This document shows, piece after piece, positions 10,589 through 21,748 of a stretch of DNA of 64,000 bases. Source of the DNA: Begonia masoniana (lineage: Eukaryota; Streptophyta; Magnoliopsida; Cucurbitales; Begoniaceae); the NCBI GenBank assembly GCA_022432975.1, contig CM039511.1:20300557-20364556 (forward strand). Direction: 5' to 3'. A model generated the notes under the pieces. It saw only the letters and a program-made list of their open reading frames with translations. It searched no databases and was not told where the DNA came from. Each line of letters starts with the position of its first letter. Within the stretch, counting starts at the first letter, position 1. A program made the position numbers and the translations under genes.

Positions 10589-11766
10589 CTGAAAGGTGGT
10601 TGTGAGAGTTTTCTAGCTAGCATAATTGATGTCCGGGTAAATAATAAGGTAGAACTCCAAGATATACCTATAGTACGAGAGTTTCCAAAAGCATTTTTGA
10701 ATGACTTGCCCGGGTTACCACCTGATAGAGAAATTGAGTTTGTAATCGATACATATCCTGAGGCATCAGCTGTGTCTAAGAACCCTTACCGCATGGCACC
10801 TGTTGAGCTGAAGGAGTTAAAAGTCCAACTCCAGGAACTAGTTGACAAGGGATTTATACGCCCTAATTGTTCTCCCTGGGGTGCACCTGTCCTATTTGTT
10901 AAGAAGAAAGACGGTTCTCTTAGAATGTGCATAGATTATAGAGAACTGAACAAGTTAATGATCAAGAATAAATATCCCTTACCCTGAATTGACGACTTGT
11001 TTGACCAACTACAAGGAGCTAAGGTATTTTCAAAAATTGACTTACGTTCGGGTTATTACCAACTGAAGGTTAAGGAGAGTGATGTACCAAAGACAACATT
11101 CAGAACCTGATATGGGCACTATGAATTTCTTGTGATGTCGTTTGGATTGACGAATGTACCTGCAGCTTTGATGGTTGTGAAAGGTGGTTGTGAGAGTTTT
11201 CTAGCTAGCATAATTGATGTCCGGGTAAATAATAAGGTAGAACTCCAAGATATACCTATAGTACGAGAGTTTCCAAAAGCATTTTTGAATGACTTGCCTG
11301 GGTTAACACCTGATAGAGAAATTGAGTTTGTAATCTATACATATCCCGAGGCATCACCTGTGTCTAAGAACCCTTACCGCATGGCACCTGTTGAGCTGAA
11401 GGAGTTAAAAGTCCAACTCCAGGAACTAGTTGACAAGGGATTTCTACGCCCTAATTGTTCTCCCTGGGGTGCACCTGTCCTATTTGTTAAGAAGAAAGAC
11501 GGTTCTCTTAGAATGTGCATAGATTATAGAGAACTGAACAAGTTAACGATCAAGAATAAATATCCCTTACCCCGAATTGACGACTTGTTTGACCAACTAC
11601 AAGGAGCTAAGGTATTTTCAAAAATTGACTTACGTTCGGGTTATTACCAACTGAAGGTTAAGGAGAGTGATGTACCAAAGACAACATTCAGAACCTGATA
11701 TGGGCACTATGAATTTCTTGTGATGTCGTTTGGATTGACGAATGTACCTGCAGCTTTGATGGACTT
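10589..11766 (+). repeat. 588-bp direct tandem duplication in RT (element A)
   Basis: Two adjacent copies are offset by exactly 588 bp (for example GAAAGGTGGTTGTGAGAG at 10591 and 11179). 588 is divisible by three, so the frame is kept. The copies differ by a few substitutions, one of which makes CGA into the stop TGA at 10985 in copy 1, so the event is not recent. Confidence 0.95.
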
Positions 11767-12431
11767 GATGAACCGTGTGTTTCGCGAGTATTTGGACAAG
11801 TTTGTGATTGTGTTTATAGATGATATCCTAATTTATTCACGGACCAAAGCTGACCATGAAAAACACTTAAGAGTAGTTTTGACGACATTAGAACAACAGC
11901 AACTCTATGCCAAGTTGTTCAAATGTGAGTTCTGGTTGGATAAGGTCAACTTTCTAGGCCATGTCATTTCTGCTGAGGGCATATCTGTAGATCTAACCAA
12001 AATTCAGGCAGTAAAAGATTGGCCCCAACCGAGGAACGCCAGTGAAGTTCGTAGTTTCCTTGGTCTGGAAGGTTATTATAGAAAGTTTATTAAGGAATTT
12101 TTTATGATAGCTAAACCTTTAACTAGTTTAACAAAGAAGGACACCAAGTACTCTTGGACTGAAGCTTGTGAAGATAGTTTTCAGACACTAAAATTGAAAT
12201 TGATGACAACCCCTCTTTTGACACTCCCAACTAAAGAAAGGAAGTTCAGTGTTTATTGTGATGCATCCAAAGTTGGTTTGAGATGTGTCTTGATGCAAGA
12301 AGGCAAGGTTGTGGCGTATGCCTCCAGGCAACTGAAGAGTTATGAACAGAATTACCCCACTCATGATTTGAAATTAGCCGCAGTTGTTTTTGCATTAAAC
12401 ATTTGGAGACACTATTTGTATGGTCAGCAGT

Positions 12432-13023
12432 GTGAAGTGTTTTCTGACCATAAAAGCCTGAAGTACCTTTTTACTCAAAAAGAGTTGAACATTAGACAAA
12501 GACGTTGGTTAGAGTTTGTTAAGGATTATGACTATGACTATGAAATTAAGTATCACCCGGGTAAGGCTAATACTGTAGCCGATGCATTAAGTAGGATGTC
12601 AACGACGATGCAACCTGCGGTGTCAACCATGTCTGTACCATTGAGGACGGAAGTTCAGAAATTTGAATTGAAAATAGTTTATGAGCTGTCGGAACTACTT
12701 GCAGAAGTAACCATTCAACCAACTATCTTGTGAAGTGTTTTCTGACCATAAAAGCCTGAAGTACCTTTTTACTCAAAAGGAGTTGAACATGAGACAAAGA
12801 CGTTGGTTAGAGTTTGTTAAGGATTATGACTATGAAATTAAGTATCACCCGGGTAAGGCTAATACTGTAGCCGATGCATTAAGCAGGATGTCAATGACGA
12901 TGCAACCTGCGGTGTCAACCATGTCTGTACCATTGAGGACGGAAGTTCAGAAATTTGAATTGGAAATAGTTTATGAGCTGTCGGAACTACTTGCAGAAGT
13001 AACCATTCAACCAACTATCTTGG
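12432..13023 (+). repeat. About 298-bp direct tandem duplication at the RNase H end (element A)
   Basis: GTGAAGTGTTTTCTGACC occurs at 12432 and 12730. Copy 1 has an extra 6 bp (GACTAT), so the offset of 298 is not a codon multiple and the frame is broken. The junction ATCTTG|TGAAGTG lies at about 12729. Confidence 0.93.
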
Positions 13024-13403
13024 ATAGGATCAAGGAGGCACAACAAAAAGAATCAAAGGAAAATAAGAGCATGATGAGAAAGTTGAAGGATGCCTCCTCA
13101 GAGTTCAGCCTTTCCAAGGATGATATTTTGAAATTTAGGAATCGGTGGTATATTCCAAGTGATGAGGAATTACGTAAGTTGATCTTGGCCGAGGCACACT
13201 CGTCTCCCTTTTCTGTACATCCTGGCAGCACCAAGATGTACCGGGACTTAAAGTTACTCTATTGGTGGCCGAATTTGAAGAGGGATGTTGCCTAGTATGT
13301 AGAGTCGTGTTTGATATGCTAGCAAGTTAAGGCAAAACACCAACGTCCAGGTGGTACCTTTCAACCCTTACCGATTCCCGAGTGGAAGTGAAAAAACATT
13401 GTC

Positions 13404-14444
13404 ATGGACTTTGTTGTGGGATTACCTAAGACAACTAAAGGTCATGATAGTATTTGGGTTGTAATTGACAGAATGACGAAATCAGTTCACTTCCTACCTG
13501 TAAAGACAACGTACACGATGGACCAGCTTGCTAATCTGTATGTTCAGGAAATTATCAGATTGCATGGGATTCTGATATCCATTGTCTCATATCGTGATCC
13601 CAGGTTTACCTCAAGGTTTTGGCAAAGTCTTCAAGGCACGCTTGGTACAAAGTTATCCTTCAGCACTGCATTTCATCCTCAGACAGATGGCCAATCTGAG
13701 CGGACAATTCAAACACTCGAGGACATGTTGAGGGCGTGTGTGCTAGATTTCCAAACATCTTGGAGTCGATACCTGCCCTTGGTTGAATTCTCCTACAACA
13801 ATAGTTACCAGTCCACCATTGGTATGACACCATACGAAGCACTGTATGGCAGGAAACGCAGATCACCCTTATATTGGAATGAAGTTGGCGAAGCAAAACT
13901 CCTTGGCCCCAAAATTTTGCAGCAGATGTCAGACAAGATTACCATTATTAGGAAAAGAATGATGACTGCACAGAGCCGACAGAAGAGCTATGCAGACCAA
14001 AGAAGGAGGGATCTTGAGTATGCTGTCGGAGATGAGGTCTTCTTAAAGGTTTCACCATTTAAGGGAGTTTTAAGATTTGGCAAGAAGGGAAAGCTTAATC
14101 CACGATTCATTAGACCATTCTCTGTCTTGGCAATGATCGGTAATACAGCTTATAAATTGCAACTGCCTCCATCACTCGAAAAGGTTCACAATGTTTTTCA
14201 CGTGTCTATGTTAAGAAAATGCATACGTGATCCGACGCAGGTTGTTAAACCAACAGAGATTGATATTGAGGCGGCATTGGTGTATGAAGAGAAGCCAGTG
14301 CAAATATTAGAATCTGCAGTTAAGACTCTGCAGAATAGAGAAATTCCACTGGTGAAGGTCTTATGTATGAATCATGGCATTGAAGAAGCCACGTGGGAGC
14401 GACAGCAGGACATGTTGGCCAGATATCCTGAGCTCTTTGCTTGA
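13404..14444 (+). pseudogene. pol: Element A integrase core and chromodomain-like C terminus
   Basis: Open for 346 codons but cut off from its upstream part by stops. It starts at MDFVVGLPKTTKGHDS with the first catalytic Asp. The second catalytic site reads VSYRDPRF where the family has VSDRDPRF, so that Asp appears to be replaced by Tyr. The third region, HPQTDGQSERTIQ, keeps its Glu. The C terminus has the Tekay-type EKPVQILE...EEATWERQ chromodomain-like module. It would insert the cDNA; this copy is probably inactive. Confidence 0.9.
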
Positions 14445-14470
14445 TCAATTTTCGAGGACGAAAATTTTGT

Positions 14471-14485
14471 TTAAGGAGGGGTGGA
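14471..14485 (+). promoter_or_regulatory. Element A polypurine tract
   Basis: TTAAGGAGGGGTGGA directly precedes the 3' LTR at 14486. It is the plus-strand primer for reverse transcription. Element B has TTAAGGTGGGTGGAA in the same place (24276-24290). Confidence 0.9.
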
Positions 14486-15135
14486 TGTAACACCCGACAA
14501 CGTTCGGCCAGGTATTTTCTTAACAGCTTTAACTGTCACCTACACCATTAACCTTTACAATTTTAAATTTAAATGCCAAAGATTAATTGATTTTATTTGT
14601 GTGATGGCAGAATTGTAAATAAGATGGATTTCAATCGATATAAATAGAAACTGGAAATCCTTAAACCTATCTAAAACCCCACTGTAGCAGACACTTTCCT
14701 TCTGCGATTTCTCATCCTCCAGAGCTCTCCTTCTCTTTGCCAAAGACTCCTTCGTCGGCGACCGATTCTTCAGTTTCCACTCTGACAATTCACGCTCTAG
14801 GTAAGGCTTAGACAATGTAGTTGCTGGTTAGTTATTTAGAGCTCTATTTTCAGCTAGAACTTGAAGTTTCAGATTCTTCAAAGGCAAAGTTATTGTAGTA
14901 ACATTTATAATCTGCGTTTAGTAATGGCATTTCCGATTTGATTCTAGACATTAAGATAACCAACTGTGTTTAGTTGCTAGGTTGAATCTGGGCATTTTAG
15001 GTTCTGGAAACTTGATCTACGCACATAAGGTGCTTGACTAAAGAATTGAGAAATACATGTACGTTAGATTCTAGTATTACTTTTGGTTAGAACTTTTAGG
15101 ATTTTGTTTTAACTCTGTAATGTGAAATGTTTTAG

Positions 15136-15183
15136 GTGAAAAAAAATCCGAGGTGAAGTGCTCAAGTTGCTAAAAGAAACCAG
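15136..15183 (+). other. Predicted LTR leader mini-exon (48 nt), LTR2
   Basis: TGTTTTAG|GTGAAAAA acceptor and ACCAG|GTAAGT donor, at the same place as 5881-5928 in LTR1. Confidence 0.5.
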
Positions 15184-15659
15184 GTAAGTGAGTGAGTAGG
15201 ATTCCCGGCCTTTAGGGCCCTACATCACGAGGGTACTAAGTTAAAGTTGTTTATGATGCCCGAGAGTTGTTTGTGATATTGTCTGTATGGTTATGATATG
15301 TGAGTTAGCAACATGATTGTTTGTTGAATGATTGATCTGTCCTTCTAGTCCGATGAAATAAGTTGTAACGACCCGGGGAGGATCGCCACGAAATTCGTGA
15401 CTTGTCTTAAAACTTTAATTCATATTTGAACTCTTTTCTCCTTCTCTGTTTTTTTTTTTTATAACAGTATACCTAACAGGCTTAAGGACTTCAACTTAAC
15501 AGATGGAAAATCAGTCCCTCGTACGTGACTTTTTCATGACATTATTTACTTAATCATTCACGGACATGAGCGACCATACACGGTCATTGATTCTATGACG
15601 AAATCGGGCAGTGGAGGATTGCCCTCGGGTCGCCCTACGTTATTCTACCCGAATTGCAT

Positions 15660-16160
15660 GGGTCTGCATGCATCGGCGGATGAAGCGCATATTATCCGAC
15701 CTATCACGTGCATATCATGTGACTCTCTCATCGACGTTTAGTAGAAAACATCTACCGATGAGCACGTGCATCTCTCGTGAACGTCTAAAACATCATCCGG
15801 TAGTGGACATCTACCGGTAGACACGTGCAGCTCTCGTGATCATTAAAACATCTACCGATAGACATGTGAAATTCACGTGTTCCTCTAAGACATCTTCCGA
15901 TAGCTTACAAGCTCTATATCATCCGATCACTAAACACTCTACTTCTGCCGATCGCTAGACGACAAAATAGCACTTTCATCATCCGATGGCTAAACACTTT
16001 ACATCTGCCGATCGCTAGACGACAAAATTTATACTTACATCATCCGAAGGCTAAACACTCTACATCTGTCGATGAAGAAACATACTACATCTTCCGGTGA
16101 CGTCATCCGGAAGACTCAATCGTTCGATTCCTATCATTTGACATCTGCCGATGACGGCAG
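15660..16160 (-). repeat. CATCTACCGAT / CATCATCCGAT motif array in A'
   Basis: Over a dozen degenerate copies of CATCTRCCGAT or CATCATCCGAT occur, several next to CACGTG-like sites. The reverse-complement motif builds the 108-bp repeats of element A, and the motif recurs at 52820-53260. Confidence 0.85.
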
Positions 16161-16326
16161 CCGGATGAATGCCTCATCCAGCTTCTATCTCACGGCAGTA
16201 AAACACTATAATCATCAAACAACCTCATCCAACAGAAAATACTACAACTCACCCAAATCTTAACCTGGAAATTATAAACCCTAATGAGTAAAAACCATAT
16301 CCCATTCAAGATACGCATAGCGGAAG

Positions 16327-18579
16327 TGTCACGACCCTAATACTGTGCCCGTATTTCCCGTACTATATTTTTCATTTCCCTTTATCCTTAGCGTTTATGC
16401 GGAAACAATTTGAAAACAATTTAATAAAAACGTTCAAAACAATTATTTAAACCAATACGTACCCGAACACCTACAAAATACAACTTAACATCAAACACCC
16501 GATACTCGTACGTCTTCCGAAATACCACCCCAAAACCGACTCGAAATACAACCATAACAAAGTACATTTTCACGAAAATAAACTGCGTGGTTCCGTTTGA
16601 AAGTTTAACATATCCTCCTGTTTTAAAAATCACAAAACAGTTCCAAAATGTTTAAAACATTAATATATATCCTATCAACTATCTAGAACCAAGCATCCTA
16701 AAATTTTCTATATAACCATCAATATATAACCTATCAACTATCAGAAACAAACATCCTATAATGTCAACCATTAGCCCAAAACATCCCAAAACCCTCAAAA
16801 TCTATACATACTATCCCCACGGGTCAGATAAGCCTCGACTGCGCCAGCACACCACCGCAGCCATCCTCCGTCAACTGGACTCAAGACTCTGGAGGAGGAA
16901 TCTCGTCCTCACCTGTATCCTCGAAGTCACCTACACCATACAATACACTATGAGATAAAAATCTCAGCAAGCTCTCATAAATGCAACTATATGCTATGCG
17001 TGTGAGTTCAGAAATCATGCAGCATTTTCTTTACTTTACTCTGTGGGTGTCACCGAGATCTCAACCTCCTAACCGGAGAGAGCACATCCTACGGTTGGAC
17101 TACTCTTTCCAGCTAGAAGAGGGGGGTACACGCTTACAACACGTACAGCCGTGCCTGAGCCCCATCTCGCATGACCTGTAAACTGTATGCCTTTCGGCCC
17201 ATTTTAACTGTATGCCTTACGACCCATTCTATTCTTTGCATTATCTTTAAAACATTGTGCAGAAATTTATTTTCATACTTTTCTTTAAAACACGTGATGC
17301 ATGAACAGTTCATAACAGAATTTAAACACTCAGCATACATACCATCAAGACTGTAAAACAAAATCTATAAAACAATTAAACCTAACTACCCAACCAAAAC
17401 ATTATAAACTAGTGCGTCACCAAACTCCTCGAAACGACATTTGATGTACGGTGTAGGCCAATCGGCCAGAAAAGAATCACGAGAACTTACCTGTCGTCCG
17501 TAGTTCGCTGGTTTTGGCGCATCTCGTTGCCTATAGCTCGACCTATGACAAACATCCAAGCTTCATTAAATCAAGCTTACATTAACCAATTTACTCTCAA
17601 ACTACTATTTCAAGTCTAATACAACTAAAACCTAACTAAACAGGCCATTAATTTGGGTTCGATAAAACCGACCCGAAACTTTGAACGCACGTAACTTTCA
17701 CGTCGGTTATCGGAATCGAACGATTCCAGCGGCCACGTACTCCTCTAATAACCTATTTTAACCTGCCAAAAGGAATTTTAAAATAATCGACCGTAGCTAG
17801 GTCAATTGCAGCAAAACCCGAACTGCCCTAACCCGAGAAATTTCGCCAATTCGATTTTTCATCAATTCACATCAATTTCCTCACCAATCAACCCCAATTA
17901 GCCTCAATTAGCCTAAACAAATCGAAATCCCGAGGCATCACACCGAAAACCGAAATCCCCCAATTCGGGATTCTCAGATTTTTGCTCAAATAGAGCACCT
18001 CGCGGCCAATCAAACGTAGCCGACCCAAAGGTCGGCAAACCAACGCCGGAGGTGGCCAAAATCGGCCAGTGAACGGAGCCAAATCGGGCTCGTCACCCAC
18101 GACCTAAACCGAACCGAAAACAGGGCAAAATCGAGCTTACCGTTCGGTTTGTGCGCGGAGACTGGCCGGAAACCACACGACGCCGTCGTCTGGCCGGAGA
18201 GCGTCGGAAATCGGCCGGTGAACGGCGCCGCGTCGCCGTCCACTTCTCGTCTCCCCTGTTCTCGCTCGCGGGGCTCGGGTTCGAACAGCAGAATGGCCTT
18301 CGGGCCATTCTGTTGTTTATGTTTTATTTTATTTTTTTAAATAATAATAATAATAATATAAAATAACAATTACCGTTTCGCCCACCCGTGCTTTCGACTA
18401 TTTCGACTTTCGTTAAATCTCGTTCTTAATTATAACTCACGGCTTAATTTCACGAACCTAATTTAATAAACGTTTTAGTTCAACCAAATTTATTCACTCT
18501 TTAATTACTTTACCTTTTTATTATTTTCTCTCCAATTCTTTCGATTAATTAAATTGAGGGAAAAATCTCGGGTGCTACA
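16327..18579 (-). mobile_element. Solo LTR nested in A' (2253 bp)
   Basis: TGTCACGACCC...GGGTGCTACA with perfect 5-bp duplication GGAAG at 16322-16326 and 18580-18584. On the minus strand it starts TGTAGCACCCGAGATTTTTC, close to element C's LTR start. Predicted leader: donor 1 near 18139, mini-exon 17491-17530, acceptor near 16930. It has no obvious short-repeat array. This is the deepest layer of the nest. Confidence 0.95.
17491..17530 (-). other. Predicted LTR leader mini-exon (40 nt)
   Basis: On the minus strand, GCTATAG|GCAACG acceptor and GACAG|GTAAGT donor, followed by GGCCGATTGGCCTACACC. The intron to the TGTAG|GTGAC acceptor at 16930 is 560 nt. Confidence 0.5.
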
Positions 18580-19422
18580 GGAAGGCTTAAGTAAAACAGA
18601 CCATTCAATAATCCTTAAAATCGTTAACATACTCTGAAGTCAAACCATTCAAATCCGAATCTCATTGTTATAAGAAAATTCTATTCTACTTAGTCATCTG
18701 TTTATCATAAACTTCTCTGACTTACTATGAGCATAACCAGGGAACTTAATCGCCTATCCAACCTTGCACTGTCACACCGGGCATCCTCCGGCAACCAGCT
18801 TTAAACCTCATCTCTGGACTGAAATTCCTCACCTTCTAACTCTTCACCTACATCACAAGGTTTAACTATAAGCCTAATGCTTAGTAAGGAATGCAACAAT
18901 AACATGGATGCATGAATGCATAATTCGGAGAAATACATGGTCATTAGCCTTTTCTTGTTCATAATCATCATCCATAGTCATGAATCATATTCATCATTTA
19001 AGTTGTGTGGAATGAGACAGGATTTGTGCTGGTAAAGGGGGTTCGACAGTGATTTTGATCATGGTCCCTACTGCGGGTCGTATACATATGTCATTCTTTG
19101 GACTGTGACATACGCCGAACCGCCCCCAACCCTCACTCAACCACGTTGCAGGGATTTTATCATCTTATCTTGTTCATGAGAAAACATGCTTTTAAAACAT
19201 TTTCATATGCATAAAATAGTCATGATGCATGTACTTGGAAATTCTTAAATCATCAAGCTGCAGAACAGAATACCATTCGACATGAAGCCTTATCATTGAG
19301 CTAATCATCGGCATAAACTTTAGACAGTAACACAAGGGGAACTTCTAATCATCATGTGAGTTTCTACCTAGCATCCTTTGATGTAGGATCCTAATGACCG
19401 AGAAACCTACACATTCACTTAC

Positions 19423-19469
19423 CTGGTCTCCTTAGCACTTTGAGTTCCTTCCTCTTCAAACTTCTTCAC
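19423..19469 (-). other. Predicted LTR leader mini-exon (47 nt), A'
   Basis: On the minus strand, TTCTAG|GTGAAG acceptor and ACCAG|GTAAGT donor. The next predicted acceptor, GATGTAG|GTGAAG, is at 18846, giving a 576-nt intron. Confidence 0.5.
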
Positions 19470-20894
19470 CTAGAACATTTACATTGCAGTAGTTAAAACA
19501 AAATCCTAATAGTTCTAATCTCAAGTTATCCTAAGATCTAATAGCTAAGAGTCATTCCCGAGTTCTTAGTTTAATACTCAATGTAACCCGAAATCCCAAA
19601 ATCAAAACAGACGGATTCGATAAATGATAATTCAGGGTTGGTTGTTTTAAATGTTCAGAATCGATTCGGAATGACATTTCCAATCTCGGGTTTCAAAATG
19701 TTCTTATCAATACTCGGCCATTGAAGAATCCAAAACTTCAATACAGAGCTGAAAACAGAGCTAATAAACTAACAGATAGCCACATTATCTAATGCATACC
19801 TCAGGCGCAGAGTAGTCGAGTGGTGGCGGAGTAAACCGGCTGTCGAGGAGAGTTTGCTGATAGCAGAGAGTAAGAACTTGCGAGAGAAGAAATCGTCGGA
19901 AAGGAAGGTGTCGGCTACCGTGATTTAAATGAGGTTTGAATCCTTTCCTTTTTCTTTAAATACTGGCCTCAATCCTCCAATATTACAACTTTGCCACTCA
20001 ACCTAGTTTAGATCCACATGTAATTAATTAAGATTGGCATAAAATCCTAAACTGCGAAGATTAAATATTTATGACCGTTAAAAAAAATCACCTGGCCGTT
20101 ATCTCGGGTGTTACATAAGTGTATTCATACTCATGCTTCATGATTGTTTCCTTTTCAAGCATATGTAAATGTTTTAAGTGTATGTTTTTCCTTCACGATC
20201 AAGATATGAATATGAAACTTATGTAACAAGGATTAAGAGAGGGTTGGGAGCGGTTTGGCGTATGTCACTGTCCAAAATGAGGACCATGAATACGGCCCGC
20301 AAAGGACTATGTACACTTTCACTGTCAACCCCCTTTTCGGCACAAATCCTCCCTTAGTCCACATGATGTAAATGATGAACATGAACGTGATGAAAACGAT
20401 GAACAAGAACAAGAAAAGATCATGAACATGTGTTTTCCTTAAACTGTGTATTCATGCATACATGTTAGCGTTGCACTCCTTACTAAACATTAAACTTATA
20501 GTTTAAACCTTATGATGTAGGTGAAGAACTACCAGATGAGGATTCCAAATTCAGTGAGGATGTCTAAGACTGGTTGCTGGATGGAGCTCAGGGTGACAGT
20601 GAGTGGCTGGAAGGCGATTATGACCCCTAGTTACTGCTCTTATGAAATTTAGTAAGAATTATACATACTGAAATTAAGTAGGAAGAGATTTTCTTAACAC
20701 GATGGATTTTGGGATTTGTCTGACTGGATTTCTAAGTTTAAGAATGATCATGAGGAGATAGAATGATTTATGTTTTATTTAAGTCTTCCGCTACACGTAT
20801 TCTGGATGAGTCTATGATTTATACCTGTGAAATCTTATTTTAGTCAAGTTGAAGTCTGTGAAAGTCAGGATGTCTCGTTTCGTAGATGTTGTCG

Positions 20895-21230
20895 TCGGTA
20901 GATGCTGATTATTACAATCGGCAGATGCTAGAATTTCTTATTCACTGGTAGAGGTCTCCTATCAGATGATGCTTATATGTCACGTGCGTTGCACATGTCA
21001 ATCGGTAGATGCTGATTATTACAATCGGCAGATGCTAGGAATTTCTTATTCACTGGTAGAGGTCTTCTATCAGATGATGCTTTTATGTCACGTGCAATGC
21101 ACATGTCAATCGGTAGATGCTGATTATTATGATCGACAGATGCTAGAAATTTCTTATTCACCGGTAGAGGTTTTCTATCTGATGATGTTCAATATGACAC
21201 GTGTGATTCACATGTAAATCGGTAGATGTA
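20895..21230 (+). repeat. 108-bp tandem repeat in LTR2
   Basis: The same three-copy array as in LTR1 (6880-7203). Open frames across it are by-products. Confidence 0.9.
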
Positions 21231-21748
21231 GATTTTTCGCTATCGGTAGAATTAAGTAATAAGTTTTGTCGTCTTGTGATCGGATGATGTGGGTAATTAC
21301 GCTTTGTCGTTTAGTAATCGGTAGAGGTCTTCCACCGGGTGATGTCCATGAGTCACGTGTAACGCTGGTGTCCATCGGATGATGTCTTCTACTGGGCGAC
21401 GTCTATTGAGTCACGCGGAGTGCACGTGACATTCGGGGAATGTGTTCCTATCGGTAGATGTCTGCAAATCCATGCAGCCCGCGAACGAAGAAGTCGAGTG
21501 GTCTGAGGGCACTTTCCTTCTGCCCGAACACATTATGGAACCGATGTCTGAGCCATGTCGATCGACTCTGTGACTGACTGAGTCGATATTTTTATGAGGG
21601 AGTCGAGTTTTTGAAGGGTTCAGTTTTTGTCAGATATGACATTGTCCTTGAGTACTATTAAAAAAAAATATAGAGGGTAAACTTAGTGTAAATGATTTAC
21701 GAAAATTAAGAATCAGTCTCGGCCTAATAATGGGGTTGTTGCAGTTAT

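Larger units (their letters stand above)
10346..13403 (+). pseudogene. pol: Element A reverse transcriptase / RNase H, degenerate with two tandem duplications
   Basis: The protease tail, RT and RNase H are recognisable but not translatable. RT motifs are [29 protein letters not shown] and VFIDDILIY (FIDD at 11813-11824). RNase H shows YCDASK, YASRQLK and [11 protein letters not shown]. Stops occur at 10343, about 10499, 10985, 11108 and 11696. A 588-bp in-frame duplication repeats the RT N-terminal half, and a ~298-bp out-of-frame one repeats the RNase H end. The integrase zinc-finger region (13190-13340) has TAG and TGA stops. Confidence 0.9.
15364..20115 (-). mobile_element. Solo LTR A' (related to element A), inverted in LTR2
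   Basis: Flanked by a perfect TAAGT duplication (15359-15363 and 20116-20120). Read on the minus strand it starts TGTAACACCCGAGATAACGG and ends GGGTCGTTACA. Without its own insertion (16327-18579) it is about 2.5 kb. It shares blocks with element A's LTR in opposite orientation (for example the region near 19020-19140 with 20210-20350) and the CATCTACCGAT/CATCCGAT repeats at 15660-16120. Confidence 0.93.
5231..21743 (+). mobile_element. Element A: complete but decayed Tekay/Del-type Ty3/gypsy retrotransposon
   Basis: LTR1 5231-8974, primer site 8979, gag-pol 9137-14444, polypurine tract 14471-14485, LTR2 14486-21743. The 5-bp duplication is perfect. The two LTRs differ greatly in length only because LTR1 holds a MULE and LTR2 holds a nested pair of solo LTRs; without these each is about 2.5 kb. 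The coding region has several stops and two tandem duplications, so the element is not autonomous. Confidence 0.95.
14486..21743 (+). repeat. Element A 3' LTR (LTR2), interrupted
   Basis: Starts TGTAACACCCGACAACG and ends GGTTGTTGCA (final TACA changed to TGCA). Nested DNA at 15364-20115 splits it inside predicted intron 2. Without this it is about 2.5 kb and matches LTR1 with scattered substitutions. It lacks LTR1's MULE, and the empty site reads ACTATTAAAAAAAAATATAG. Confidence 0.93.

Noticed and set aside
18010..18366. Several overlapping Arg/Pro/Ser-rich frames on both strands
   Set aside because: GC-rich exon-1 leader of the solo LTR; parallel frames occur in element C's LTRs (39636-39878, 44513-44752) but the reading frame is not conserved. 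One frame joins in phase to the mini-exon and is discussed under findings only.
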